Positions 23,802 through 34,059 of a stretch of 64,000 nt of DNA are shown piece after piece. Source of the stretch: Geosiphon pyriformis (Eukaryota; Glomeromycota; Glomeromycetes; Archaeosporales; Geosiphonaceae); NCBI GenBank assembly GCA_016748015.1, contig JAAOMT010000647.1, positions 252,880 through 316,879 on the forward strand, given 5' to 3'. The notes below the pieces were generated by a model. That model was given only the letters and a program-made list of their open reading frames with translations. It was not told the origin of the DNA and made no database searches. The position numbers were made by a program, and so were the translations under genes. Within the stretch, counting starts at the first letter, position 1. The number at the start of each line of letters is the position of its first letter.

Positions 23802-24185
23802 TGTTATGAGTAAACTTGGTAGAATAGAAAAATGATAACATTTGATGCTCTCAATTATTGGTGATATGTCTTCTATGTAATTCTGTTGGCTCAATCTTAA
23901 TTATTAGTCTCTAAAAGTCTATTCTTGGATGTGAATTTACCTATTGAGTTTTTTGGTTATAAGGCACAGAGTTTGTCTTTCATCAATTGCAATGTTTTCT
24001 GTAAATATGAGCTTTTTTTTTTGAGCTAACAAGCGCAGCCATTAGGATCTGGCATTGTCTTTTCACCTTTCTGGTAAGCTAACAAGATAACATTAATATT
24101 CAAAACCTAGGAGGAGCCTCCTTCTTTTACCAGACTATTACAAAGTCTATTCTCAGACAATTGATTTTACTATGTTGCTGCTCCA

Positions 24186-24234
<49 letters not shown>

Positions 24235-24751
24235 TAAATTAGTATCATCAATTGCTGTGATCAAGAGCAATTGGTCCAAATCATTAATAGTTCGAGACAG
24301 CTATGCTAAGAGCATCTGTTTTAGAACAAAGATATGAAACAATAGTTAATTCACATAAATTTCACAAAAATTTGAGAACATGAATTTGTGATTCTGATTT
24401 CTTAATAATTAATTTATTTTAGAAGATGAATATGGAATATAATAAATGATAACAGGGTATGGATATTTGATTTTTGTATAGTGGTTCATATCTTTTTGTC
24501 TTTTTCTACCTTCTATGACTACTCATTTTTATATATTTTTTTGGTTTTATAGGATTGCTTTTGATTGTTTCACTATTGCTAGTTATTGTTTTGTTATTGC
24601 TAGCTATTGCTCATTATTGCTAGCTATTGCTTGTTATTGCCAGCTATTGCTCATTTTTGTCTTATGTTATTTCAAGTTGTAATGTGTTCTTTTTGTTATG
24701 TTTCTTTGTTACATTTTTCCATAGCTTTTTGGTTTTTCTACTTGGGTAACA
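23802..24751 (-). repeat. 5' LTR of gypsy B
   Basis: Starts TGTTATGAGTAAAC and ends ACTTGGGTAACA, so TGTTA/TAACA terminal inverted repeats are intact. It matches 14,813-15,780. It contains a pure A run of about 45 bases (24,186-24,232) and four copies of a TTGCTAGCTATTG unit (24,575-24,655). Confidence 0.88.
24186..24232. repeat. Poly(A) run of about 45 bases
   Basis: An uninterrupted A homopolymer inside the B 5' LTR. In the partner LTR the same place is an AAAAG repeat. Its exact length may be a sequencing or assembly artefact. Confidence 0.8.
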
Positions 24752-25080
24752 ATGGTTGTCCACATGATAATGACAAAATTTAGTGAATGGCACTTGCCAA
24801 AATTGAAGAAGCATCACCAGAAGAAATAAAAACAATTAAAAACAACTCACTGGAATTCATAAAACTTGACTGAAGCCCAAATCCAGATATTGTCCTAGAG
24901 TCTATGAACCCAGAACAATTTCATAAACACTACTAAGAATTGGCACCCACTTGAGAAGAACAAGAGCAATGATTGGAAAAAATAAACACCCAATTATGTG
25001 ATTATTGTTTAATTTTATATGATTTTTAATATTATAATAAGTGTGACTTTATTTACAATCCACCACCATGCATAATCTAT
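24752..25080 (+). pseudogene. gypsy A zinc-ribbon module, C-terminal half, and linker
   Basis: Continues the text broken at 14,812: CPHDNDKI, then ALAKIEEASPEEIKTIKNN, then KLD-stop-SPNPD and LCDYCLILYDF-stop-YYNKCDF. The stop codons fall where family members have Trp (TGA) or Gln (TAA). Element B shows the Gln directly: FQYCDEYDF at 20,430. Confidence 0.7.
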
Positions 25081-25840
25081 ATGATTTTAGAGGAAAAGAA
25101 ACCAATCAATAGCTGCACATCAGAATCAGAATCAACTTTTAATCCCAATTCAAACTCTGACAATGATGATGATGAAAACAATGGTTCCAGCTCTATGCAA
25201 ATTGGCAATAACAATAATAACAATTCAAATTCAAATTTAAACTCCAAACAATACATCATGCTCTTTGATCTTACCAAGGAGCAGGAACTGAAATGGTTCA
25301 GTAATAATGATAAAGATATCATGCCAGAACATGTGTATAATATTAATGCAGGATTTGATCTAAGATATCCAGAAAAAGAAGCCATCAAATTAGAACCAAA
25401 TTCACTTACTTACATTAATCTTAAAATAGCACTGGAAATTCTAGCAACAATGATGGTCAATTAACATCTAGGAGTAGTTTAGCAAAAAAAAGAATCAACA
25501 TTAGAGGAAGAATAATTGATACAGAATACATAGGAAATATCAATACTATACTATAAAATAATTCTAAAAAGGCCTATATAATAGAGCCAAATAAAAAGAT
25601 AACACAGGTAATATTCCTACCTCTGATACAAATAACTCAGTTAGTATTAATGGGAAACAGAGAAAAATTAGAGATTATAACAAGAGAGATTAAGGGATTT
25701 GGATCCATAAGTAGAATAAATATACCAGTCAATATGGCAGAGAAAAAAGTTATTAACAAAAGAGAAATTATCTTCACCCATCAATCAATTTTCATTCCAT
25801 CATATAACCAGTATATGTTAGCCATAAAAAAAAAGTAAAG
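25081..25840 (+). pseudogene. dUTPase-like domain of gypsy A
   Basis: 25,081-25,463 gives an Asn/Ser-rich linker and dUTPase motif 1 (AGFDLRYP). A frameshift near 25,463 is followed by SRSSLAKK (motif 2), GRIIDTEYIGNI (motif 3), KKITQVIFL (motif 4) and REIKGFGSISRIN (motif 5). One TAA stands where element B has Gln (MLQNNS). The family role is dUTP hydrolysis during reverse transcription. It is inactive here because the frame is broken. Confidence 0.75.
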
Positions 25841-25849
25841 AATCAAGCT

Positions 25850-26390
25850 CAGTTGTTTAAAACAGAAGCCACCATTTGTGAATCAGGAAAGATTGGACTC
25901 ACTAATCTTTACATATCAGCCAAAAGTCTAAAAAACATCAAAATTTCTATTTATAACACAACTGAAAATGTTATCAAGATACTAAAAAGAATTATTATTG
26001 GATATTTAACTACTGAAGTTGAGGATCAATCACCAAACATCATTCCAGATTTTCCACAGCTTTGTGAATATGTAGACATCATATTACAAACCATTTACAG
26101 ACAAGATAAATGTTATCTGCTTTAACCAGAACAATTGGAACAGATAAACATGGAGAATCTAGACCCACTTCAATAGATGTAACTAAAGATGTTATTCAGC
26201 AATTTCAATAACATCTTTGCTAGTGAAAATAAATTTGGCCACATTAATATTATTCAGCACCAGATTAAGACTGGAAATATAATGTCAATTAAACCAAAAA
26301 CATATCAAGTACTACCAGCTAGTCATAAGATCATTCATCAAAAAATCAATCGGATGTTAGATAATAGGCTAATTTAACCATTAATGAGTC
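25850..26390 (+). pseudogene. gypsy A pol linker between dUTPase and RT
   Basis: The segment 25,853-26,125 reads TICESGKIGLTNLYISAKSL and SPNIIPDFPQLCEYVDI. It is followed by FSNFNNIFASENKFGH and MLDNRLI, the usual entry to a gypsy RT. Several stops are present. The first part resembles a retropepsin-like or second beta-rich pol region, but I cannot assign a function. Confidence 0.6.
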
Positions 26391-27540
26391 CATGGTCATC
26401 ACCAGTGGTACTAGTCCAGAAGAAAAATAAAAAGATCTGCTTTTGTGTGGATTATAGAAAACTTAATAGTGTTACTTATGGAGATAGTTATCTAACTCCA
26501 TGAATCCAAAAATTATTCAATGCTTTTAGTAGAAATAAATGGTTTTCAACATTGGATTTAGATAGTAGTTACTGACAAATAGCCATGAATTCAACTAATA
26601 AAGAGAAGACTGCATTTACAACAAGAGAAGAAAATTTCGAATTTAAAGTAATGCCATTTGAATTGATGAATGCACCAGCCATATTTCAATAGCTAATGGA
26701 AATTGTTTACACTGAACTATTATGAAAGTCAGTAGTCATATACTTGGATAACACCAATGTGTTCTTGAAAACATTCGATGATTACCTTTATTATCTTTAA
26801 CAAGTATTCAAAAGATTCAGACAAACAAAACTGAAATTAAATGCAAACAAGTGCTTCTTTGGGAAAACTGAACTCAAGTTTTTAGGACATGTTATAAGGA
26901 AAAATGGCATTAAAACGGATCCAGACAAGATTGAAGTTGTTAAAAACTTTCTAGTACCAAATAATCTTACAAAACTAAAAGCATTCTTGGGATTCATAGG
27001 ATACTATTGCCATTTTATTAAGGATTTTTCTAAACTGGCTCAGCCATTACATCAACTCCAAATCAAGAATATAAAATATGAATGGACAGAAATCCAACAA
27101 GAACCTTTCGATACACTAAGAAGAAAACTTATACAAACCCCAGTATTAATTTATTCAGACCATAGCAAACCATTTATCATTACCACAGATGTATTAGGTC
27201 AAGCATTAGAAGCAGTATTATCGCAAAGAGAACCAGATGGAAGAGAACATTTAGTAGCATATGTTAGCCAAAGTTTGAATCCAGTAGAAAAAAACTATGA
27301 AATACCAGTACTAAAAACTTAATTATTTACTGAACAGTCATAAAATGGAAAGAATACTTAAACCAGAAATTTGATATATATACTGATCACAAAGGATTAA
27401 AATCAATCCAGAAACAGAAATTTAAAGATAACCACTATACTTGATAGAAAATAGAACTTTCACTATTTAAATATACAGTACATTATAAAAAAGGAAAAAA
27501 AAATGGAAATGCTGATGGTTTGTCATGAATGAGACAAATC
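26391..27540 (+). pseudogene. gypsy A reverse transcriptase and RNase H
   Basis: Motifs in order: FCVDYRKLN, WFSTLDLDSSY, VMPFELMNAP and VVYLDN. The last is the YxDD catalytic motif with Asp changed to Asn by a G-to-A change. Next come KCFFGKTELKFLGHVI, the connection, and RNase H with IITTDVLGQALEAVLSQ and YTDHKGLK. TGA replaces Trp at several sites (for example before Gln-Ile-Ala-Met near 26,570). Confidence 0.85.
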
Positions 27541-28870
27541 TAAGAACATTTCAACCCAAAAATATAACAAAAAGATGAATACACAAAAATATTAACAACT
27601 CTAACATTATATAAATATCCAATTGTTCAAGGAGAAATTATTTTAAAAAGAACAAAACAACATCAAACAACAGTCCAAATATTTTATTACTTACCAAAAT
27701 GTACTTTATCGGAAAAACAGAAAGAATCCAGATCAACCAACCAAAGTAATCACAGAACCAGAAAAAGAGACAATATTATTTAACATGTACTCTGATCTAA
27801 TAGCAAGACATTTTCACAAAGAAGCAACCATAAAAAAAACCAGAAAAAGATACTATTGGCCATCAATATATTCAGACATCATCCAATATGTTCAAAATTG
27901 TAATGCTTGTCAAAAAAAAGAAAGAACAAGACCAAGTAAATCATTAAGACCAATCAAAGTAAAACAACTATTTGATTGCATTGGAATTGACTTAGTCAGA
28001 TCATTAACAATTACTAGCAGAGACAACAGATATATTGCAGTAGCCATGAATTATTTTACTAAATGGCCAGAAGCAAAAGTTATTCAAAGAACAGATGCAA
28101 AATCTGTTGCCAAATTTGTTTATCAAAATTTAATTTGTCAACATGGATGTCCAAAAGAATTACTATCAGATCAAGGAACACACTTTGTAAACAGAACATT
28201 AGCAAAGTTAAGTCAAAAATTTGGAATCAAAAGATCATTATCATTACCATACTATTTACAAACAAACAGTTTAGTTGAAAAATTCAACAGAATATTGTGT
28301 GAAGCAATTGCCAAGATCAGCTAAAAAAACCAAGATGAATGGGATTTATTTATATTATTAGTACTATTTGCTTATTGGACAATGAAGCAAAATACTATAC
28401 AAGCAACACTATTTGAATTAATATATGGTAGAACAGCAATATTACCAGTTGAGATAGAAATCAACATATATTCAACTGAACCAATAACAGAAGACAATTT
28501 CTAAGAAACATTATTAAGAAGAACATATGACTTAATGGAGACATTAAAAAACAAATGGCGAAAAGTAGCTGATAACATTTAAAAGTTACAAAAAAAACAA
28601 AAAAAACAACATGATAACCAACTACCAGATAAACCAGTTAAATTCAAGATTGAAGACAAAGTACTCTTATATTATACCAAAGTGGAAAAACAATGGAGTG
28701 GAAAATTTGACCCCAAATGAGACAGACCATTTCACATAGAAAAAATTCTAAGAAATAAAGCTTATAAATTAAGATGGGACAACAAAATCTTAATCAAAGC
28801 AGCACATGGTAATTGACTTAAACCATATTACAAGATAATACTATTATTTACCAGTAATATTACACAATTG
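27541..28870 (+). pseudogene. gypsy A integrase with GPY/F-type C-terminus
   Basis: The zinc-binding part has HFHKEATIKKTRKRYYWPS and CNACQKKE (27,800-27,925). The catalytic core has GIDLVRSLTITS, LLSDQGTHFVN and SLVEKFNRIL, so D, D and E are all kept. The open frame is 27,785-28,324. Beyond it, stops appear, but KFKIEDKVLLYYTKVEKQW and RPFHIEKILRNKAYKLRWD identify the GPY/F-type domain. No chromodomain is seen. Confidence 0.85.
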
Positions 28871-28980
28871 GGAGTACAGAAAATACTAGTTCAACTAGAT
28901 AAGATTTTATGAAATCTAGAACCAATTATTATTATCAACATTAATACATCAAATTGAGTAACTAAAAAGAATATAAAAAC

Positions 28981-29646
28981 ATGATAAATACGACAGAAGA
29001 TATCAAAAAAATGTAAATTACTGATAAGATTCACTCACTAGCACAACAATTTTTTCAATTAATCCAACAACAAAAGATAAAAATTACAATCAACCAACAA
29101 ATCATTAGATACACAAATACTAAAAAGAGACTATAAGATAAAATATGGAGAAAAACAAAAAACACTGTTGATAAAATTATTACAAAAGTGAAATTGGCAA
29201 TAGAAGAACAACCAAAAGTCACCCAATATCAAGAGTTGACTATAGAAATCTGGAATTAGTGAATACAACAATTTCCAAGAAACTTTTGTTATTTTTACTT
29301 GGAACAACACTTGAACATTTAGAATTTATACACAAATAAAACAAAATGATTATTCAACACAACAATACTACAACAACTAGAACAATTTGTGGGAAAAAAC
29401 AATTTGACCACACAAGCAAAAGCCATTTATTGGCTACACACCAAATTCCAAGAGTGACCAGAAATCTTATTTAACACAAAAACAAACACAATTACTGTTA
29501 ACCAAATGAAAAAAATAACAAATGCCCAATTTAAAAAATTACAGAACAAAATAACACAAGTAATTATTAAAAGAGAAGTTCAAGAAATACTCAAAAATGG
29601 AGAATTAGAGTTAAAAGATTTAAGAGATGTCAATGGAGCTTAATAT
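28981..29646 (+). pseudogene. gypsy A third ORF downstream of integrase (unknown function)
   Basis: About 220 codons in one main frame with stops mainly at Trp/Gln-like sites. It is Lys/Gln/Ile rich, with AQQFFQLIQQQKIKITINQQ, QELTIEIWN and AKAIYWLHTKFQE. The C-terminus MKKITNAQFKKLQNKITQV...LRDVNGA parallels ORF3 of element B. Conservation in two diverged elements suggests it was a real protein. No domain is recognised. Confidence 0.5.
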
Positions 29647-29662
29647 TAAAAGAAGAAAATAA
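29647..29662 (+). other. Polypurine tract of gypsy A
   Basis: AAAAGAAGAAAATAA directly before the 3' LTR. Confidence 0.55.
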
Positions 29663-30483
29663 TATTACTCATAGAATATAAGAAATATATTAACATATAA
29701 ATTAGCCAATCAAAAGTAGATATAATAAATATAAAATTCCAAAATTCCAGGAATTTCAGAATTTTTGTAGAAAAAATTACAAGATTCCAGAATTTCTCTT
29801 AAAGGAATTGCAGAATTCCAGGAATTCCAAAATTTTTGGTGTGAAAAATTAAAGAATTGAGGAATTTCAATTATGTATATATAGTGGTAGTATTAGAAAA
29901 AAAAAGTCAGATCTCTCAGTTTAGATTTAATCTAAGCAATCTTCCAAATTACAAATATCAATAAATAACTATTTACTATCTCAATCTACTCTCCACTATT
30001 AATATTTTATGTTAATAGTAATCCACACTTGACCACACTAGAACAATAGCTCTTAATTACGACTATTGATGAGATACTAACTTATGAATTGCCTTGGCTT
30101 ATTTCTTTATTTATTTTATTTTATTTTATTTTTTTCTTTTCTTTGATTTTATTGTTGTATACTAATTGATTAAAAATTAAAATACAAGATTATTGACATC
30201 AAGGATAGCCTGGTAAAAGACCCAGAAATACAGGTAAAATTATATATATATTAACAGATAGCTTATCAGAAAGGCACAACTGTCAGAGTAAATCTGGCCA
30301 CCAAGCTGAGAAAAAAATTGGGCAAGAATTGCAATTCCAGAAAATTACTACCATCATCAAATCTCTGTCTATTATACAAAAGACTCAACCAAAACCTTCA
30401 GATATTACCACTCAAATCATCAATTGAGCACTAAGTTACAAGTTTGTTATTTGATTTGAGACTCCAAATAATCACTTATAACA
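29663..30483 (+). repeat. 3' LTR of gypsy A
   Basis: Begins TATTACTCATAGAATATAAG and ends ATCACTTATAACA. It matches 8,811-9,660 with scattered transitions. The GGAATTCC-type cluster (29,715-29,835) is weaker than in the 5' LTR. Confidence 0.85.
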
Positions 30484-33400
30484 CCAAATGAAAAACAGAC
30501 ACACACTCCAAAGCAAAAACAATAGCCTGTAGTTCTACCAGAATTGATAACAGCAACCCATGTACTTTTATTCCAATGTTAGCATTCACATCTGGGAAAT
30601 AAGTGGCAGTACCACTACAAACACCTAATAAACCCAAATTTTTGATAGAGCTATTCATATAAACAGTTATAGAACCCAACTCAGAATTCAGCAGATGTTT
30701 ATCAACATAGCCAAAGTTACAAAAAGAGTCAGCAAGAATAGAATGAGGAGCCAACAGCACATCATTTAACAAACCACCTTTATTAATAAATTCAACCAGA
30801 AAAACAAACCAAATAGAAACCAGGCCTTTAGGGTCTAGCTTTTTCTATCTGCAAAAAGTGTACCATATAAAACATGTGCCATGGCGGTCTAAAAACTGGT
30901 CTGTAAACACAATATTATATTTTTTGAAAGATCTCACTACACCCAAATAAGACTTAGAACTGAGCACATTCAGAACTGCAATACTATTTCTAGCCTGAAA
31001 AACATCAAACAGATTACCACTTAAAGACAAGTTGCACAAATTAAGAGCATGTGTTGCACCAGCTAGAAAACAATTTATTGGATCAATTAGCAGCTTAATC
31101 AGAACTCAAAGAGAGTGCCAGAACATCCAGCTAGTGGCCTACAACTCCATAGCTCTGTGCTCAAATAACTCACTAAAAATTCTGTTAGTATTTACAAAAC
31201 TAATCAAGCCAGCCAACAGATTCTCAGTCAGCAATTGCTCAAAAGTCTTTAAACCATACAGTTCTGGATAATATAAAGCTTCATTTGGAAAATCCTTGGG
31301 CAAATTGGCCTTGAGCTTCAATTTCTTTCTCAACATTTTGTCTTATTTTTTACATACAGTCTTAGAAACACAACTGAACTGCAGCTTATAACTAATTATG
31401 GATTGTAAAACAACAGAGACCAAATACAAAAACTGCTTCTCAGTGATGGCTTTTCTTAAAACCATATTTAAAAAGAACCTGATATCAAAATGAGCTTTGG
31501 CTAAGCTTAGCTTTGACAGGCCATTTGTAAAAAAAAAGATTTCTAAGTACTGATAAGACTTATGCCTTTTGGCTATGAAAATATTAGAGTCATTAATAGA
31601 CAGTGAAACCTCTTTGGTTTCTTGATTAATAAGAATGGTGACTGTTTTGTTCATATTAATAGAAATGTCATTGACCACAAAAAATTCACTTGCAATGTTC
31701 AAAATATGTTGTATAGCAGCCATGCAATTTCCAATCCAGATAGTATTATCTACAAAGACACTAGCTACAAAAAATGAAGTTTTGTCATTATTAAAATCAA
31801 CTTTACCAGTCCTTGTAAAAAATTTTGAACTTAATTTGTAACCACACAATTGCTCATGTTTTTTGACTTTATAAAGCAGAGAATCATAAAAAATCCTCTA
31901 CAACAATAATAAAAAGACTTCTTCTTGACCCAATTTATCATAAACAGTATATTCATCAGTCAGTCCAAAGTTTGTCATCACCCAGTTGGTCTGATTATTA
32001 TGTATGCTTCCAAAAAATTTTATAAAACAAAAGCACATCTTGATTCTAATTAAGCTGTTTTACAAATAAAACCAACTGACAGAGTTATAGGCTTTTTGCA
32101 TGTCTTAGAGAACCAACCACAACTCTCTGTTCTTCTTTAGCACATCCTCAATAATAGAACTGATGACAAAAATTGGGGCCTGAGTGAATATACCTTTCAA
32201 AACCAAGAAATTGTCACCACAAAAGACATCAAATTTACTACAAGTCAGAGATACTCTGTCAGAAAAAATTTTGAATAGTATCTTCTGGACAGTTTCAATT
32301 AAGACAATAGGTCTGGTATTAGTGAGTGTCTTCTTCCAATTATATGGCTTTGGTATTATAAAAACCCAAGTCTGTCTCCACTATAAGGGTATCACACCCA
32401 ACATTAAACATGTATTGAGAATGTCCAACAAACTGCCTAGAACCTGAGCATCTCCATGCTTACAAAGTTCATTAGAAATACCAGAAATGCCAGCAGCTTT
32501 TTCATCAAGCAATCCTTTGATCACTAAAAAAAACTCATCAGACTTAATATTACACATGATATTTGAAAATGCATTATCATTAACATAGTCCAAAGGGGCA
32601 TATTGGTCAAACCAATAAGCAGGCAGAGATTTAGAAATAACATGTTTTCTTGTCCAACCTTCTATGATAATATTAACAGCAGATTTAACTTCATTAGGCA
32701 CCAGAATTAACTCATCATCTACTATCAGATAGTCAAGTACCACTTTTCTGAATGGCCATTCCAACACATTTTTGATCATTCACCCTTTATTAAAGCAAAA
32801 GTTCTTCATGTGCTTGCTTATTATTTTTCTAATGGAAATGTTCTTGGCAATTCTAAATTCATAATACTTGGATCTTTAGTATATCTTTTTAACTCTTAAC
32901 AGGTGTTGCAGAATGTTTTTTCTGCTTTTACTATTACCAAACATCATGTGCACTTTGGAGGTCTTCTTATTATTAAGATTGAATCATGTATTAAAAAGGC
33001 AATTGGCATTTGATTTCTGACTTGAACTCAAACACTTTACCAACTTGACCACCAACAATTTCAGACTATAGAACTTTAAAGACTGCTTATTTTTTGAACA
33101 ATCAAATTCACTAAACTAGTATCTAAAAAAAATTTCATCAGCAGAGCTTATAACCAATTTCTTAAGAATATCCTATATAGTATTTAGATTTCCAACATCT
33201 CTTATACTATTAAATTTGCCTATAGATTCTAAGAATCTGCTCAATAAATATGCTCTAAAGCATGCCCACTTATTGGTATCTGCATCCTTAATTTTAAACT
33301 TCTACTTATCCTTGCTAGTCTGTATATGATTACTATTGAAGTGAGCATTTAAGAAACCACCCAAACCAACTAAAACCAAAACAACATTATAATTAGTGTT

Positions 33401-33960
33401 AAAAAATTCAGAAACAAGAACAACTTTATAACTGGCTACTGCAGAAAATAAACTTCTACTTACAAAAATGTAATTAATAACCTTCATAACACCTTTCGAG
33501 TTGCTCCAAGTAGAAGCTTTGGCTAATAAATATCCATTAAAAGAGTTAACCAAGTCCAAATCTGAGTAGAACTTAAAACTCATATTTTTCCTAAATCCAT
33601 TCTCATTAAAATCTCCACCTAGAACCATGAATATAGAAGAATTAACAGCCTTAGCAATAAAAAAGTTGATCTCAGAAGACTGACTAAATCTGGTTTTAGC
33701 TGAAGCACCAGCATATAGGCTTAAAATCACCAACAACAGCTTGCTTTTGAAAAGGAGCTGAACAAAAATAAGATGATTAGAAACTTCTTTAATTTTAGAA
33801 ACATGATGTGCAAGAGAATTGTTCATAATGATTGCCACTCCAGCACCAAGAAACTCTTTGTCCAAGCCAGAAGAGAATATTTTTACTCCATTAAACTTGT
33901 TCATAATCTACAGTCTGGTACTAGATCTTAACTTTGTTTCCATAATAATAGAAACCATAT
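30484..33960 (-). pseudogene. LINE copy 2 ORF2 (endonuclease-RT-RNase H N-part)
   Basis: Endonuclease 33,302-33,904 (MVLGGDFNENG, VINYIFVSRS, FFNTNYNVVLV). Linker at 32,800-33,300 in broken frames. RT at 31,343-32,779 with AGISGISNELCKHGD and FVDNTIWIGN, so the FVDD catalytic pair is now FVDN (G-to-A). C-terminal linker 30,845-31,336. RNase H start at 30,484-30,772 (ELQAIVFALECVS). Non-functional. Confidence 0.8.
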
Positions 33961-34059
33961 TTTCAGATTCCATATGCCAATAAACAACATCTTCCTGTTT
34001 GGCAGAGACATTGATACTCTAAACATTGCATATAGCAAATCTCCAAACCAGATCCATCA

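Larger units (their letters stand above)
14813..24751 (-). mobile_element. Ty3/gypsy LTR retrotransposon B (complete, nested in A)
   Basis: A minus-strand element of 9.9 kb with direct LTRs at 14,813-15,780 and 23,802-24,751. The internal order on the minus strand is gag, zinc knuckle, protease, zinc ribbon, dUTPase, RT, RNase H, integrase, ORF3. It splits the zinc-ribbon region of element A: the text ...KHLDS on the left joins CPHDND... on the right. Flanking 4-bp repeats are ACAG and ATGG, both one transition from ACGG. It is better preserved than A in gag and dUTPase, but RT and integrase carry many stops. Confidence 0.88.
8811..30483 (+). mobile_element. Ty3/gypsy LTR retrotransposon A (full length, multiply interrupted)
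   Basis: Two direct LTRs (8,811-9,660 and 29,663-30,483) bound a plus-strand gag-protease-(zinc ribbon)-dUTPase-RT-RNase H-integrase-ORF3 series. The LTR ends are TGTTA.../...TAACA-like. The element sits inside the RNase H region of LINE copy 2. The flanking 4-bp repeats are CTGA (left) and CCAA (right), both one transition from CCGA. Three later insertions lie in it: solo LTRs at 11,056-11,908 and 13,583-14,502, and complete element B at 14,813-24,751. Removing these gives an element of about 10 kb. Stops, CpG loss and active-site changes show it is dead. Confidence 0.85.

Noticed and set aside
24780-28900. Reassigned genetic code (TGA = Trp, TAA/TAG = Gln) in the gypsy elements
   Set aside because: Stops do fall mostly at Trp and Gln sites, but some fall at Arg-like sites, frameshifts are also present, catalytic residues are lost by the same transitions, and the neighbouring host genes use TGG for Trp and normal stops.
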